A stretch of DNA of 64,000 bases from Evansella clarkii (GCF_002019695.1 NZ_KV917376.1:425624-489623); one strand, 5' to 3'. Positions 8,150 to 16,401 are shown, counted from the stretch's first letter. Numbers and translations are program-made. Notes: generated by a model not told the origin, from the sequence alone.

Positions 8150-8312
8150 GCTGTTCGATTTACGCTACAGTCGGACGCGTTCTTCGGGCACGGCTTCAAC
8201 TAATTTTTGACGGCTGAATGCCGTCAAAAATGGATTTTCAGCTTTTCATGCTTTTCCCGCCAGAGTCGCCGTCTTACGCTGCAATCGAAAAGTAATTCGT
8301 CTTTTTTTTATG
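8150..8312. repeat. MITE-like palindromic element
   Basis: The outer arms are related in inverted order: TTCGATTTACGCTACAGTCG near 8155 and, on the other strand, TTTCGATTGCAGCGTAAGAC near 8295. A central perfect hairpin is made of TTTTTGACGGC and GCCGTCAAAAA. Similar 'cgattgcagcg...cgactctggcggg' elements are, from memory, common between Bacillus genes. No open frame is present. Confidence 0.55.
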
Positions 8313-8340
8313 CAAAGTCTATATATGAAATTCTCATATA

Positions 8341-8374
8341 AAAAAACACACCACCCTCACAAAAGGGTAGTGTG
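8341..8374 (-). terminator. Terminator of the coat-protein pair
   Basis: On the minus strand CACACTACCCT pairs with AGGGTGGTGTG and is followed by TTTTTT. It lies 20 bases past the stop at 8395. Confidence 0.85.
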
Positions 8375-8394
8375 CTCATAAACTTATGACATCT

Positions 8395-8697
8395 TTACTG
8401 AAGCTGGCTGCCAGGAGTATCCTGGCTGTTTTGCAGTGCCATGTCGGTAGCCTGCTGATCCATTGCGATTTGCTCTTCAAGGTTATACGGCTCATAATAG
8501 CCTTTGCTTACCATGTAGTCAGCAACCTGCTGCTGAAACATCACTGCCTGCTGCAGCTGCTGGTTCAACGCTTTACGTACATTAACAGAATGGGCTTCCG
8601 TAAGAGCCGCAGCACAATTTTTCACTCCTGCCTTTGCTGAAAGAAGCAAATCCGCGGCAACAGCCTGGTCATTCATCGGGTTCTGCATTTGATACAT
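8395..8697 (-). CDS. CotF-type spore coat protein (C-terminal-half type)
   Basis: This 100-residue protein resembles the coat F domain: AADLLLSAKAGVKNCAAALT, then VRKALNQQLQQAV and the Tyr-rich end MVSKGYYEPYNL. It is Gln-rich and lacks Cys apart from one. It matches the C-terminal half of the longer protein at 13449-13946, while its upstream neighbour matches the N-terminal half. GGGGTG lies 7 nt before the ATG. A role in the spore coat is inferred from the family. Confidence 0.85.
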   Translation of the reverse strand: MYQMQNPMNDQAVAADLLLSAKAGVKNCAAALTEAHSVNVRKALNQQLQQAVMFQQQVADYMVSKGYYEPYNLEEQIAMDQQATDMALQNSQDTPGSQLQ

Positions 8698-8712
8698 AAG
8701 TTTTCACCCCTA

Positions 8713-8904
8713 TTAGCTAAGTAATTGCTGTAAAGCCTTAATATTAGTCTGAGACGCTTTAACATCCTGCTGCAAAAGGGTTTTCAGCTCCTGGTCCTGA
8801 ACCAGGCTCTGCATCGCCTGGGACTTCTGCAGGCAGTTAGTTTTAAACATTAACATTTCATGCAGCTCTGCTTTTTCATGTACTGCCAAATAATCCTGAG
8901 CCAA
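8713..8904 (-). CDS. Small CotF-related coat protein (N-terminal-half type)
   Basis: This 63-residue, mostly helical protein has a TTG start with GGAGG 9 nt upstream. The start AVHEKAELHEMLMFKTNCLQ parallels [20 protein letters not shown] of the 165-residue CotF-like protein at 13449-13946, so it looks like a stand-alone N-terminal coat F domain. It lies 15 bases before the partner gene and both end at the same terminator. The IS3 element lies only about 75 bases upstream of the start and may have cut the old promoter off. Confidence 0.75.
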   Translation of the reverse strand: MAQDYLAVHEKAELHEMLMFKTNCLQKSQAMQSLVQDQELKTLLQQDVKASQTNIKALQQLLS

Positions 8905-9145
8905 ATCATTTCACCTCCAAGATCAATGTTTCGTGCATTCAAGCGTGGTTTACGTTCATTGAACAGCTGATTCCGGTTTGGCCCCTTCAATTTAGACACC
9001 TACTGCTCACTTTTAGGTAGTCACTTCTTCACCTTTCGAAGGATAGTTGATTGCGCGCAAGCATCAAGCCAACACCGCTTGACCCTTACGCTTAATCAAC
9101 TGCTGGGTAGTTAGGTGAAGAAGAGGAAAATCACTCCCCTTGGTT

Positions 9146-10054
9146 CTATAAGTTAATTATTTGTGGACAGTTTCCTTTGCTATATAATTTATAGAACTTT
9201 GCCGGCGATAAATATTTTAGGCTTCCATGGTAGCGCCGGTTATTATAAAAATCCATATACTCATCAATCCTGTAATAGGCTTCTTCGAAGCATTCAAAAC
9301 GGTAACGTTGGTAACACTCCCTTTCGATGACGCTATGGAACGATTCAATATAGGCGTTTAAATCCGGTGATTTGCTTGGTATGCGTTCATGATATAGGTG
9401 TTGATGCTCACAAAATCTGCCAAAATGTTCACTGACAAATTGTGGGCCGTTATCTGTACGAATAATCAACTTCGAAGAAGTCTCACTTTCATAGTGAATA
9501 CCGCGTCTCAATAACGCCCCTTGAAGCATTTTCGTAATGTTTGTTGCTTTACATTCTGGACCGCGATAGTATCCAACGATACACCGGTCATATACATCAA
9601 TAGCACTAGCTAGAAAAACGAATCGTCCACTACCTTCAATCGAGCCATACTTTATATCCACTTGCCAAAGCTGGTTAGAAGCTGTTATCGTGTGCTGCTT
9701 CGCCAACCTTCGAGGATACTTAGATTTTCTTCGCTGAGGTAACAGAATATTTAACTTTTCACAGAGGCGATAGACCTTTTTAGGGTTTATTACCAACTTA
9801 TGTTGGTCTTTAAGGTAGTTGGTGAGTTTTCGGTATCCGTAGATACCTTCCTCACCCTCTACAGCTTCCATTAGGAATTCTTCAATCTGCTCATCAGATA
9901 TTTTTATACCAGTCTGAGCCAAGGAAAATCCTGGTACTGGCCGGCCCTGGAAGGACTCTTCTGTGACCTGTTTATTTTTTTGATGGTAATAATACAACGA
10001 ACGTTCCACGTTTAATGCTCTTGTAGTTCTAGTTACTGGAAAACCGTCTTTCAC
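9146..10054 (-). CDS. IS3-family transposase OrfB (DDE integrase)
   Basis: OrfB has 302 residues from a GTG at 10054. An N-terminal helical part is followed by the rve integrase core. The DDE triad is visible as WQVDIKY, RTDNGPQF and YIESFHSVIERE, and the C-terminal YNNRRYHGSLKYLSP is typical of IS3 transposases. The OrfB frame is open upstream as far as the A9 run near 10098, so the active product is probably the OrfAB fusion made by -1 frameshifting rather than OrfB alone. Confidence 0.93.
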   Translation of the reverse strand: MKDGFPVTRTTRALNVERSLYYYHQKNKQVTEESFQGRPVPGFSLAQTGIKISDEQIEEFLMEAVEGEEGIYGYRKLTNYLKDQHKLVINPKKVYRLCEKLNILLPQRRKSKYPRRLAKQHTITASNQLWQVDIKYGSIEGSGRFVFLASAIDVYDRCIVGYYRGPECKATNITKMLQGALLRRGIHYESETSSKLIIRTDNGPQFVSEHFGRFCEHQHLYHERIPSKSPDLNAYIESFHSVIERECYQRYRFECFEEAYYRIDEYMDFYNNRRYHGSLKYLSPAKFYKLYSKGNCPQIINL

Positions 10055-10083
10055 CCACTCCTCGATTTCTTTTAGCAGGAGGA

Positions 10084-10392
10084 TTAGAGGAACTCGTTTT
10101 TTTTTATAACATTCTTGAGCATGGCAACTTCCAACTCTTTTTCGCCTAATAGAAGCATCGCCTGCTCATATTTCTTTTGAAGTTCCTCCTTTGTGGGGTT
10201 ATCGGATAAACCCGTTGATCCTTCGGTTTCCATCACGTCACGAACTTCATCTTCGTAAAGTTTGAACCAATTCCTAAGAGTTTCTCTGGATATTCCAGCC
10301 TTTCTGGCGATAGAGGTATAATTCCCAGTCTCCAAGGCCATGCGAACGTATTTCTTTTTTACATCTTCAATAACATCAATTCTCTTAGCCAT
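10084..10392 (-). CDS. IS3-family OrfA (helix-turn-helix)
   Basis: This 102-residue protein has a transposase_8-type helix-turn-helix (NYTSIARKAGISRETLRNWF) and a leucine-rich helix toward the C terminus (KYEQAMLLLGEKELEVAMLK) for multimerisation. It binds the IS ends. The codons near the end read ATA AAA AAA AAC: nine A in a row, a classic slippery site that would shift ribosomes into the OrfB frame before the OrfA stop. Confidence 0.9.
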   Translation of the reverse strand: MAKRIDVIEDVKKKYVRMALETGNYTSIARKAGISRETLRNWFKLYEDEVRDVMETEGSTGLSDNPTKEELQKKYEQAMLLLGEKELEVAMLKNVIKKNEFL

Positions 10393-10562
10393 TCTGTACT
10401 TTCTCCCTTTTTTAAATCATTTTTGCCATCATCTAGGTGTTTTCATAACCTGTATATGGTGTCTAAATGATTAAGGGGGCTTAAAAGATTCCGCACATTG
10501 CATCACCGTTTTCGTTCATTAAACCATTGATTTCGCACACGAAAACCTTCAGGCGTTTATAT

Positions 10563-10934
10563 TTAATGCCCGCCTACAAGATCATCTTCCTCATCCAGAA
10601 CGGTTCCTGCCATATATTTATGGAAGAACCATTCGCCGCCGCCAATTAACAATGCTGAAATAAAGGCAAGGCTGAATGGTACGGCCGCTCCAAGAATGAA
10701 TGGAGCTAACACCCAAATTTTTAAAGTACAAAGCGCTATATCAGCTACTGTTGATACCGTATTATTAGCCCGCTGAAGTATCAGGAGATCACCGATAACA
10801 TAAGCAAGCCCTGTGATTAGCAAAGACAGGAAAATGGTGTTCAGCAGCGGGTAGCCATTAAACATTGTAAGGAGGGTGACCAGCACTAACGTAATCATTA
10901 ATGATTTAATTACTAACGCCCTTAAATGCTTCAA
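10563..10934 (-). CDS. YndM-like membrane protein (DUF2512)
   Basis: This 123-residue protein has four predicted membrane segments (about residues 7-25, 30-50, 64-85 and 88-105) and an acidic tail, DEEDDLVGGH. Sequence and length resemble the Bacillus YndM family (DUF2512), found in spore-formers and of unknown function. AAGGAGT lies about 8 nt before the start. It is flanked by the IS3 element and a DksA-like gene and appears monocistronic. Confidence 0.75.
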   Translation of the reverse strand: MKHLRALVIKSLMITLVLVTLLTMFNGYPLLNTIFLSLLITGLAYVIGDLLILQRANNTVSTVADIALCTLKIWVLAPFILGAAVPFSLAFISALLIGGGEWFFHKYMAGTVLDEEDDLVGGH

Positions 10935-11168
10935 TTGATCACTCCTTTAAATTATTGCTTTGCCAGAGCTTATGGGTGTTTTCCAAAAAAACCGGCAGTA
11001 AAACTTCAGCATTAATATCTTTTGTTTAATCAACATTTTTTATAGAAACTTCGCAAGGTAATTTCAGCCAGTCCCGTGCCCATGGTTTTTATGCCCTGAA
11101 TGCCGGCCCGCAGTTAATAGCGGCCATCTATTACAAAGGTGTGCCGGGAGAACTCAGGAAGATTCTCA

Positions 11169-11205
11169 GGAAAACAGCACTTATTTTATAAGTGCTGTTT
11201 TCCAT
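11169..11205 (-). terminator. Terminator of the first DksA/TraR-like gene
   Basis: GGAAAACAGCACTTA and TAAGTGCTGTTTTCC form a long perfect stem; on the minus strand the last part of the stem supplies the T-run. It lies directly behind the stop at 11208 and could act in both directions. Confidence 0.75.
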
Positions 11206-11207
11206 CC

Positions 11208-11924
11208 TTAACTTTCATCTCTGTCCATAATTGTATCAACGTCATTTTCATCCAGGTATTTTTCATACTTATGGTGGTCCACGCTGACACCGCTGAATTT
11301 CCCTTCAATGTCTGCAGTGAGAATATCTTCAATTTCCTCAGGCACTTCTGTGTCCTCTTCCCCTTCCACATACATGGCGTTATAGTCTTTGTCTGTATCG
11401 GAAAAATCGGAGGGTGTCTCCGAAGTTCCAAATTTGGCAACTGTCTGCCATGAGTCCTCAGCGTCAAAGAACGTTTGCTGCTCGTTGCTTTCATCGTATT
11501 CAAATTTTCCGAAAGCAGGCTTTAATACATCCTCTTCCACTGGTCTTGTATTTGATACAGTGTTATCTTCCGCATGCTTTACGCATCTCCGGGTGGTTGG
11601 CACAGCTTCCAGCCGCTCGTATGGAATAAGGTCACCGCACTTTTCGCATTTCCCGTACGTTTCTTCCGCAATGGCGTTCAGTGCAAGATCTATTTCCTTT
11701 AACGTATACTCGGAATGCTCATCGAGAGCCAGGTCCTTTTCCCGCTCATATAGCTCTGTGCCAAGGTCCCCAGGGTGGTTATCGTACCTTGAAAGCTCAT
11801 CCATGGATTCTGTGGCATGTTCCAGATCAAGTCCGTAATGATGATCTTTAAGCCTTTTTTCCAGGCTTTCTTTTTCTTCAGTAAGCACTTGCCGCAATGT
11901 CTGTATTTGCTCTTCGCTTAGCAA
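11208..11924 (-). CDS. DksA/TraR zinc-finger protein, YteA type
   Basis: This 238-residue protein has a helical N-terminal part (LSEEQIQTLRQVLTEEKESL), the YteA signature SRYDNHPGDLGTELYEREKD and a C4-type zinc finger of the DksA/TraR family, KCEKCG...RRCVKH with His near the last position. The acidic C-terminal part is unassigned. I start it at TTG 11924, 9 nt after AGGAGG; a TTG at 11942 lies in the ribosome site itself. DksA-type proteins enter the RNA polymerase secondary channel, but that role is not shown for YteA. A paralogue lies at 12566-13276, with a repeat array between. Confidence 0.88.
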   Translation of the reverse strand: MLSEEQIQTLRQVLTEEKESLEKRLKDHHYGLDLEHATESMDELSRYDNHPGDLGTELYEREKDLALDEHSEYTLKEIDLALNAIAEETYGKCEKCGDLIPYERLEAVPTTRRCVKHAEDNTVSNTRPVEEDVLKPAFGKFEYDESNEQQTFFDAEDSWQTVAKFGTSETPSDFSDTDKDYNAMYVEGEEDTEVPEEIEDILTADIEGKFSGVSVDHHKYEKYLDENDVDTIMDRDES

Positions 11925-12015
11925 AACTCCGCACCTCCTCAAGCATCACAAAATTCTGCTCTGTTCTAGTATGCGGCAGATACGGCGGGAATTTGCTAGG
12001 ATTTTATGGAAGTAA

Positions 12016-12440
12016 CAAGGGATGCAAAAACCTCTTGTGTCCCTTGAATTATAGGACCGCCCCTGCTCAAGGGATGCAAGACCTTCTTGAGTCCCTTCAG
12101 TTGCAGGATTGCACTTGCTCAAGGGATGCAAGGACCTCTTGCGTCCCTTCAGTTGCAGATTTACTCCTGTTCAAGGGATGCAAGACCTTCTTGCGTCCCT
12201 TGAGTTGCGGATTGCACTTGCTCAAGGGATGCAAGGACCTCTTGCGTCCCTTGAGTTGCAGGATTGCACTTGCTCAAGGGATGCAAGACCTTCTTGCGTC
12301 CCTTGAGTTGTAGATTTACTCCTGTTCAAGGGATGCAAGGCCTTCTTGCGTCCCTTGAGTTGTAGAATTGCTCCTGTTCAAGGGTTGCAAGGCCTTCCTG
12401 CGTCCCTTGAGATGTAGAATTACCCCTGCTCACGGTTAAA
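12016..12440. repeat. About 52-bp tandem hairpin array B
   Basis: Eight units begin with CAAGGGATGCAAG at about 12016, 12069, 12120, 12172, 12223, 12275, 12327 and 12379, a period of 51-53. Each unit has a near-perfect palindrome: CAAGGGATGCAAG, a 5-nt loop and CTTGCGTCCCTTG (12 of 13 paired), then a linker such as AGTTGCAGGATTGCACTTGCT. It fills the gap between the two DksA-like genes. Frames through the array are by-products of the repeat. Confidence 0.9.
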
Positions 12441-12529
12441 AAATACCACACCTCACAGATGTGTAGACGAGAAAAATTATATACTTTCTTATCTTTTGAA
12501 GAAAACCGCAGGCGCCTTCAGGCAAAAAG

Positions 12530-12553
12530 AAAAACCGCTATGCAGCGGTTTTT
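12530..12553 (-). terminator. Terminator of the second DksA/TraR-like gene
   Basis: On the minus strand AAAAACCGCT and AGCGGTTTTT pair around a 4-nt loop and are followed by CTTTTT. It lies 13 bases past the stop. Confidence 0.85.
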
Positions 12554-12565
12554 CACGGTAATTTA

Positions 12566-13276
12566 TTACCTTTCATGATTTTTAGGATCGTCATCGAGGT
12601 CAGAACGGCTGCCAGACCCTCCTTCATGCTCTTTCCTGTCTGAGGTTATCCCAGTATCATTCCCTTCAATGTCTGAAACCGGAACATCCTCCACGTCTTC
12701 CGTAATTCCTGTATTATTTTCAGAGTCCTCCTGCTGATTGTTATACTGCCTGGCTGAGTCTGTGTAGTCTGACGGCGACTGGGAAGTGCCAAAGTCACTG
12801 ACCGTCTCCCAAGCGTCTTTTCGATCAAAGGCGACTCTTTCCTTTGCTTTAGAATCGTCTTCAAGGGAAGCATTTTGTACTTCTTCTTCTACTGGCCGGT
12901 ATCTGCCCCGGTCTTCCTCCTGTGCATGCTGCACACATTTTACAGCTTCCGGCACAATTTCAAGGCGTTCATATGGTATTTCTTCTCCGCACACTTCACA
13001 TTTTCCGTATTCTCCATCCTCGATGGCCTGCAATGCTTTTTCCACTTCCTCTAGCCGCTGTCGTGAATGATTATTTAATGCTGTGTCCTTTTCCCGTTCA
13101 AACAACTCGGTTGCCTCGTCTGCAGGGTGGTTATCGTAGCGGGAAATTTCTCCTGTATCTTCGGCTCTTCTTTCATTGGCAGTTTCATTTTCTGCCGGCG
13201 CAAGACGTTCTTCGTGCTCCTTTTTCAGTTCAAGGAGCCTGTCCTTCAATGTATTTATTTGATCTTGTGTAAGCAA
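12566..13276 (-). CDS. DksA/TraR zinc-finger protein, YteA type (paralogue)
   Basis: This 236-residue paralogue of the gene at 11208-11924 shares the start pattern (LTQDQINTLKDRLLELKKE), SRYDNHPADEATELFEREKD and the finger KCEVCG...VKCVQHA. A conserved segment after the finger (DAWETVSDFGTSQSPSDYTD, against DSWQTVAKFGTSETPSDFSD in the first copy) shows that the shared family extends beyond the zinc finger. The C terminus is strongly acidic and Asn/Ser-rich. The start is TTG with GGAGG 7 nt upstream. The tandem pair probably arose by local duplication; the copies have diverged considerably. Confidence 0.88.
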   Translation of the reverse strand: MLTQDQINTLKDRLLELKKEHEERLAPAENETANERRAEDTGEISRYDNHPADEATELFEREKDTALNNHSRQRLEEVEKALQAIEDGEYGKCEVCGEEIPYERLEIVPEAVKCVQHAQEEDRGRYRPVEEEVQNASLEDDSKAKERVAFDRKDAWETVSDFGTSQSPSDYTDSARQYNNQQEDSENNTGITEDVEDVPVSDIEGNDTGITSDRKEHEGGSGSRSDLDDDPKNHER

Positions 13277-13368
13277 TGGTATTCCTCCATTTCTGCAATC
13301 TTATCATCATGTGTAAAAAATATGGTTAGTTTGCTAATACACAAAAATCAAAATTACTAAACCTCTGC

Positions 13369-13406
13369 AAAAAGGGAAATCACCATCTCAGAAAGAGACG
13401 GTGATT
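13369..13406 (-). terminator. Terminator of the 165-residue CotF-like gene
   Basis: On the minus strand AATCACCGTCTC pairs with GAGATGGTGATT, followed by TCCCTTTTT. It lies 42 bases past the stop at 13449. Confidence 0.8.
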
Positions 13407-13448
13407 GCAGCAGCAGTATTTACAATTAAAGCAAGAAGGTTTTTCTTG

Positions 13449-13946
13449 TTATTCATCTCGCATAGACAACGCCTGCCTGGCAAGACGTACATCGCCGTCC
13501 AGGAGCTTCTCTAAATTATAGGCAGGGTAATAGCTATTTTTGTACATATAATTGAACACAGCTGCATGAAGGTCTATATGCCTGTTCAGCTGCTTTCTTA
13601 AAACCTGCCGTACAGAAGGCGTCGCAGTTTCCGTAATTGCAATCGCATAGTTCCTTACAGATGTCTTAGCGAGGGCGAGCAGGTCACCGGCATAAAAAGC
13701 AGGTGAAACATTCCCATCAGCCCGCTCTTCTTCCTCTTCAGCGTCCCTTGGCATATTCGGATAAAATTCCAGAAGTTCATTCAGATTGGCAGTTAACCCC
13801 TGAATACCTGTCCGGTAAATTTGCTGCAGTTCTCTCTCTTTGACTTCCGGCAGAGCTTTTTTCAGTTTCATTAAACCAATGGACTGCATGGCTGTCAGTT
13901 CGTGGATTTCAAGTGTCTCGTGCCAGGCTAAATGTTTCTCGTTCAT
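13449..13946 (-). CDS. CotF-like spore coat protein, two-domain form
   Basis: This 165-residue protein contains both halves of the coat F arrangement. Residues 5-60 match the small protein at 8713-8904, and residues 85-150 ([20 protein letters not shown] to [11 protein letters not shown]) match the protein at 8395-8697. An acidic linker, [10 protein letters not shown], joins them. AAGGAG lies 9 nt before the ATG. A coat role in the developing spore is inferred from the family. It is single and ends in its own terminator. Confidence 0.85.
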   Translation of the reverse strand: MNEKHLAWHETLEIHELTAMQSIGLMKLKKALPEVKERELQQIYRTGIQGLTANLNELLEFYPNMPRDAEEEEERADGNVSPAFYAGDLLALAKTSVRNYAIAITETATPSVRQVLRKQLNRHIDLHAAVFNYMYKNSYYPAYNLEKLLDGDVRLARQALSMRDE

Positions 13947-14070
13947 TCAATACAACTCCTTATAGGTAAATATTAGAACTACACATCTACCTTATTCTCC
14001 TAAGGGTTGTATTTGTGACGATTATCCATTTAATTACAATAAAGTTGACAGCTCAGCTGCTTTTGTCCGG

Positions 14071-14304
14071 TTAATCAAGCGCGTTATTTTCGTTTTGCTG
14101 CTTAAGCTCTTCTTTTGCCAGGTCCAGATTCATTTCTTCTATTTCTTTATGCTCGTTAACGGAATCCCCTGGATAATATTTATTTGTGTTAAATGGAGCC
14201 CTGGGGCTTGTCTCGGTACTTACCGTGATTTCTTCATCAACAGGTGTATTTGTTAATGTAACTTCGTTTGCGGCAAAGCTTTCCTTCTTTTGTTTTTTTG
14301 CCAA
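14071..14304 (-). CDS. Small hypothetical hydrophilic protein
   Basis: This 77-residue charged protein has no membrane segment or cysteine. It has a Lys-rich start (KKQKKESF), a central stretch with Pro and Tyr (NTNKYYPGDSVNEHKEIEEM) and a helical acidic end. I do not recognise the family. The start is TTG with AGGAGG 8 nt upstream, which supports translation. It follows the 126-residue unknown by 37 bases, likely in one transcript. Confidence 0.6.
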   Translation of the reverse strand: MAKKQKKESFAANEVTLTNTPVDEEITVSTETSPRAPFNTNKYYPGDSVNEHKEIEEMNLDLAKEELKQQNENNALD

Positions 14305-14341
14305 TTAAATCTCCTCCTGTCATTATTGTGAAGTAATATTT

Positions 14342-14722
14342 TTACCGTTTATATTCCGCATCATAACTGTTTTCTCCCGCATGTACTGAAAGAAGGGTAT
14401 CCGCATACCCTACAAGACGGTTCACAAGCTCATCACATGCGGCATACAGCAAGGGATAAGCCGGGATGTCGTGGAGAGCAGGATCATCAATGATAACAGT
14501 GGTGTTAATAAAAACATCCCTGTTGCCCATTAAATTATAATGAATGATGGCCTTCCCAGCCGCTCCTCCTGTTTTTGGATCTTCATACCCAGGCAGAAAA
14601 ACATACCATTCCTCCGCAGTAGCTGACCGGAAATTCTTTGTAAAAGACAGACCTTGTACTAATTCTTCTATTTTCTCTTCCGTCTCAGGGGTGACGAGTT
14701 CAGTAATTTTTTTCTTATCCAA
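14342..14722 (-). CDS. Hypothetical protein of 126 residues
   Basis: The family is not recognised. The protein is soluble and acidic, with an N-terminal helix (TPETEEKIEELVQGL) and a mixed segment WYVFLPGYEDPKTGGAAGKA, and ends in a helix with one cysteine (LLYAACDELVNRLVGY). It starts at TTG, with GGGAGG 8 nt upstream. It lies 25 bases after the methyltransferase stop and 37 before the 77-residue gene, so the three may form an operon. Confidence 0.65.
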   Translation of the reverse strand: MDKKKITELVTPETEEKIEELVQGLSFTKNFRSATAEEWYVFLPGYEDPKTGGAAGKAIIHYNLMGNRDVFINTTVIIDDPALHDIPAYPLLYAACDELVNRLVGYADTLLSVHAGENSYDAEYKR

Positions 14723-14747
14723 TTAATTCCCCTCCCGGTTTTACAGC

Positions 14748-15440
14748 TTAATCAGCAGTGCTTGCGACGAAAAAAAGCTCATTATACATAAAGCATTTAG
14801 AATACTTTTTAATCACCTTACAGGCAAAGCCTCCATCCTGGAAAAAATCGAGATAATTTTTTTCACCCTGTATATATTTGCCCTTGTCGTATTTCTTCAT
14901 AAACCAGTTGCTCAGCCGGGTATTATCAAACAGACATGGTTCAATTACGGCTACCTGGCCCCCTTCAGCTTTTAAAACTCTCCTGAATTCTTTTACAAAG
15001 GCCGGAATGTCTGCTGAAGGAATATGATGGAGCACAGCGATGATAAGCACGAGATCTACAGTGCCAGATTCTGCCGGAAGTCTGCTGCCATCACTCGTTT
15101 CAAATTTATATTCTGGGTACATATTTTTGGCAAAATCCACACGGTGTTTGTCCGGATCCACCCCAAGATAATGTTCTGCATCACAGAGACAGCAGTTTGC
15201 CCCTGTTCCACAGCCGAAGTCAAGTATTATTCTGTTTTGAAACTGAATATGGTCATTGAGCAAATCATGTATGTATTTTTTCGTAATCCATTTAGGTCGA
15301 ATTAAATTATGATACAGCCTCGGTGTCAGTTCCAATTTCAGCGCCCTCTCCAATGTTGATATGCCAGGAAACCTGCCTCGCTCTGTTACATAGTGGTGAG
15401 CAATTAGACGCAAATTTATACTACCCTTTTCCGGACACAT
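14748..15440 (-). CDS. Class I SAM-dependent methyltransferase
   Basis: This 230-residue Rossmann-fold methyltransferase carries motif I, ILDFGCGTGANC, the acidic end of strand 2 in YLGVDPDKHRVDFA, and motifs around DLVLIIAVLHHIP and LKAEGGQVAVIEP, as in the Methyltransf_11/25 families. The first 75 residues are an extra helical part of unknown role. Substrate unknown. The ATG at 15440 lacks a clear ribosome site, so the true start may be a little inside. Two unknown genes follow closely. Confidence 0.82.
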   Translation of the reverse strand: MCPEKGSINLRLIAHHYVTERGRFPGISTLERALKLELTPRLYHNLIRPKWITKKYIHDLLNDHIQFQNRIILDFGCGTGANCCLCDAEHYLGVDPDKHRVDFAKNMYPEYKFETSDGSRLPAESGTVDLVLIIAVLHHIPSADIPAFVKEFRRVLKAEGGQVAVIEPCLFDNTRLSNWFMKKYDKGKYIQGEKNYLDFFQDGGFACKVIKKYSKCFMYNELFFVASTAD

Positions 15441-15534
15441 GCAGCTGCCATTCTTGCATTAGGAAGGCTGGTACTCTCCGGTGTATGGCCCCAAAAAAAA
15501 TCGAAAGGAAAGGGGTAAGGTTGTTGGCCTTTAG

Positions 15535-16401
15535 TTAATCTTTGCTTAAAAATTCAATAATCTGTTTGTTAATAAGAAGTGGCTGTTCATGGTTCACCCA
15601 GTGGGTTGCTTCGCCTGCAAAAATAAGCTCCCCATTTTCGCAGTATTCAAGACTGGCTTTCGCAGACTTCATGCTCAGAAACTGGTCTCCCATCCCCCAG
15701 ATAATTTTTACCGGGACATCAATTTTTTCCCCGTCAAAAGCGCTCAGACCACCATACCTTATTGCCCTGTACCAATTAAGCATCGCAGTTATACTACCTT
15801 CCTGTGACCATGCTTCTTCATATTTTTTCAGATCAGAGTCAGAAAAAACTTCTCTTTTTGAAGTTTTAAGAAGTGCTTGTTTCATAGGGCTGTAATTATT
15901 CCCTGCCAAAACCGCTTCAGGTAATTGCGGCAGCTGGAAAAAAGCCATATAGGAGCTTTTAAGCCATTGCGGCGGGTATCTTAACATGATTTTTTTCATC
16001 GCTTCAGGATGAGGAATATTTATGGCGATAAGCCTTTCGACTAGTTCAGGCTTCGTTGCGGTCAAATACCAGGCAACAGCACCTCCCCAATCATGGCCGA
16101 TGATCGATGCTTTCTCTCTTCCGGAGGCGTGGATTAAACCAATAATGTCATCTCTTAATTTATCAATCGTATAATTTTCAATTCCACTTGGCTTGTCACT
16201 CAAATTATAACCACGCTGATCCGGAGCAATTACTCTGAATCCTGCATGGGCAAGTGGTTCAATCTGGTTTCTCCAGCCATACCAGAACTCCGGAAAACCA
16301 TGCAGCAAGATAACAAGGGGGCCATCTTCAGGACCTGCCACAGCCGTATGAAGCGTTATGCCGTTTGTTTCTGTGAATTGGAATTTCATTTTTGGCTTCA
16401 T
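15535..16401 (-). CDS. Alpha/beta hydrolase, epoxide-hydrolase-like
   Basis: This 288-residue alpha/beta hydrolase has the oxyanion motif HGFPEFWYGWR and the nucleophile elbow GHDWGG with Asp, the set seen in epoxide hydrolases and haloalkane dehalogenases. A late Asp/His pair lies near GMGDQFLS and ATHWVNHEQP, and tyrosines of the cap are present. It likely hydrolyses an epoxide through an Asp ester. AGGAGG lies 7 nt before the ATG at 16401; a GTG at 16422 precedes that site and is rejected as start. Substrate unknown. Confidence 0.88.
   Translation of the reverse strand: MKPKMKFQFTETNGITLHTAVAGPEDGPLVILLHGFPEFWYGWRNQIEPLAHAGFRVIAPDQRGYNLSDKPSGIENYTIDKLRDDIIGLIHASGREKASIIGHDWGGAVAWYLTATKPELVERLIAINIPHPEAMKKIMLRYPPQWLKSSYMAFFQLPQLPEAVLAGNNYSPMKQALLKTSKREVFSDSDLKKYEEAWSQEGSITAMLNWYRAIRYGGLSAFDGEKIDVPVKIIWGMGDQFLSMKSAKASLEYCENGELIFAGEATHWVNHEQPLLINKQIIEFLSKD

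Larger units (their letters stand above)
8980..10480 (-). mobile_element. IS3-family insertion sequence
   Basis: The ends are inverted repeats: GGCCCCTTCAATTTAGACACC at 8980-9000 and, on the other strand, GCCCCCTTAATCATTTAGACACC at 10458-10480 (about 18 matches with short gaps). Two overlapping-phase genes on the minus strand encode OrfA and the DDE transposase OrfB. Both look intact, so the copy may be active. I could not settle a target-site duplication. The exact ends may differ by a few bases. Confidence 0.85.

Noticed and set aside
11897-12313. Open frame of 138 codons and shorter ones through array B
   Set aside because: Cys/Leu-rich repeat translation of the hairpin array in several frames; not a gene.
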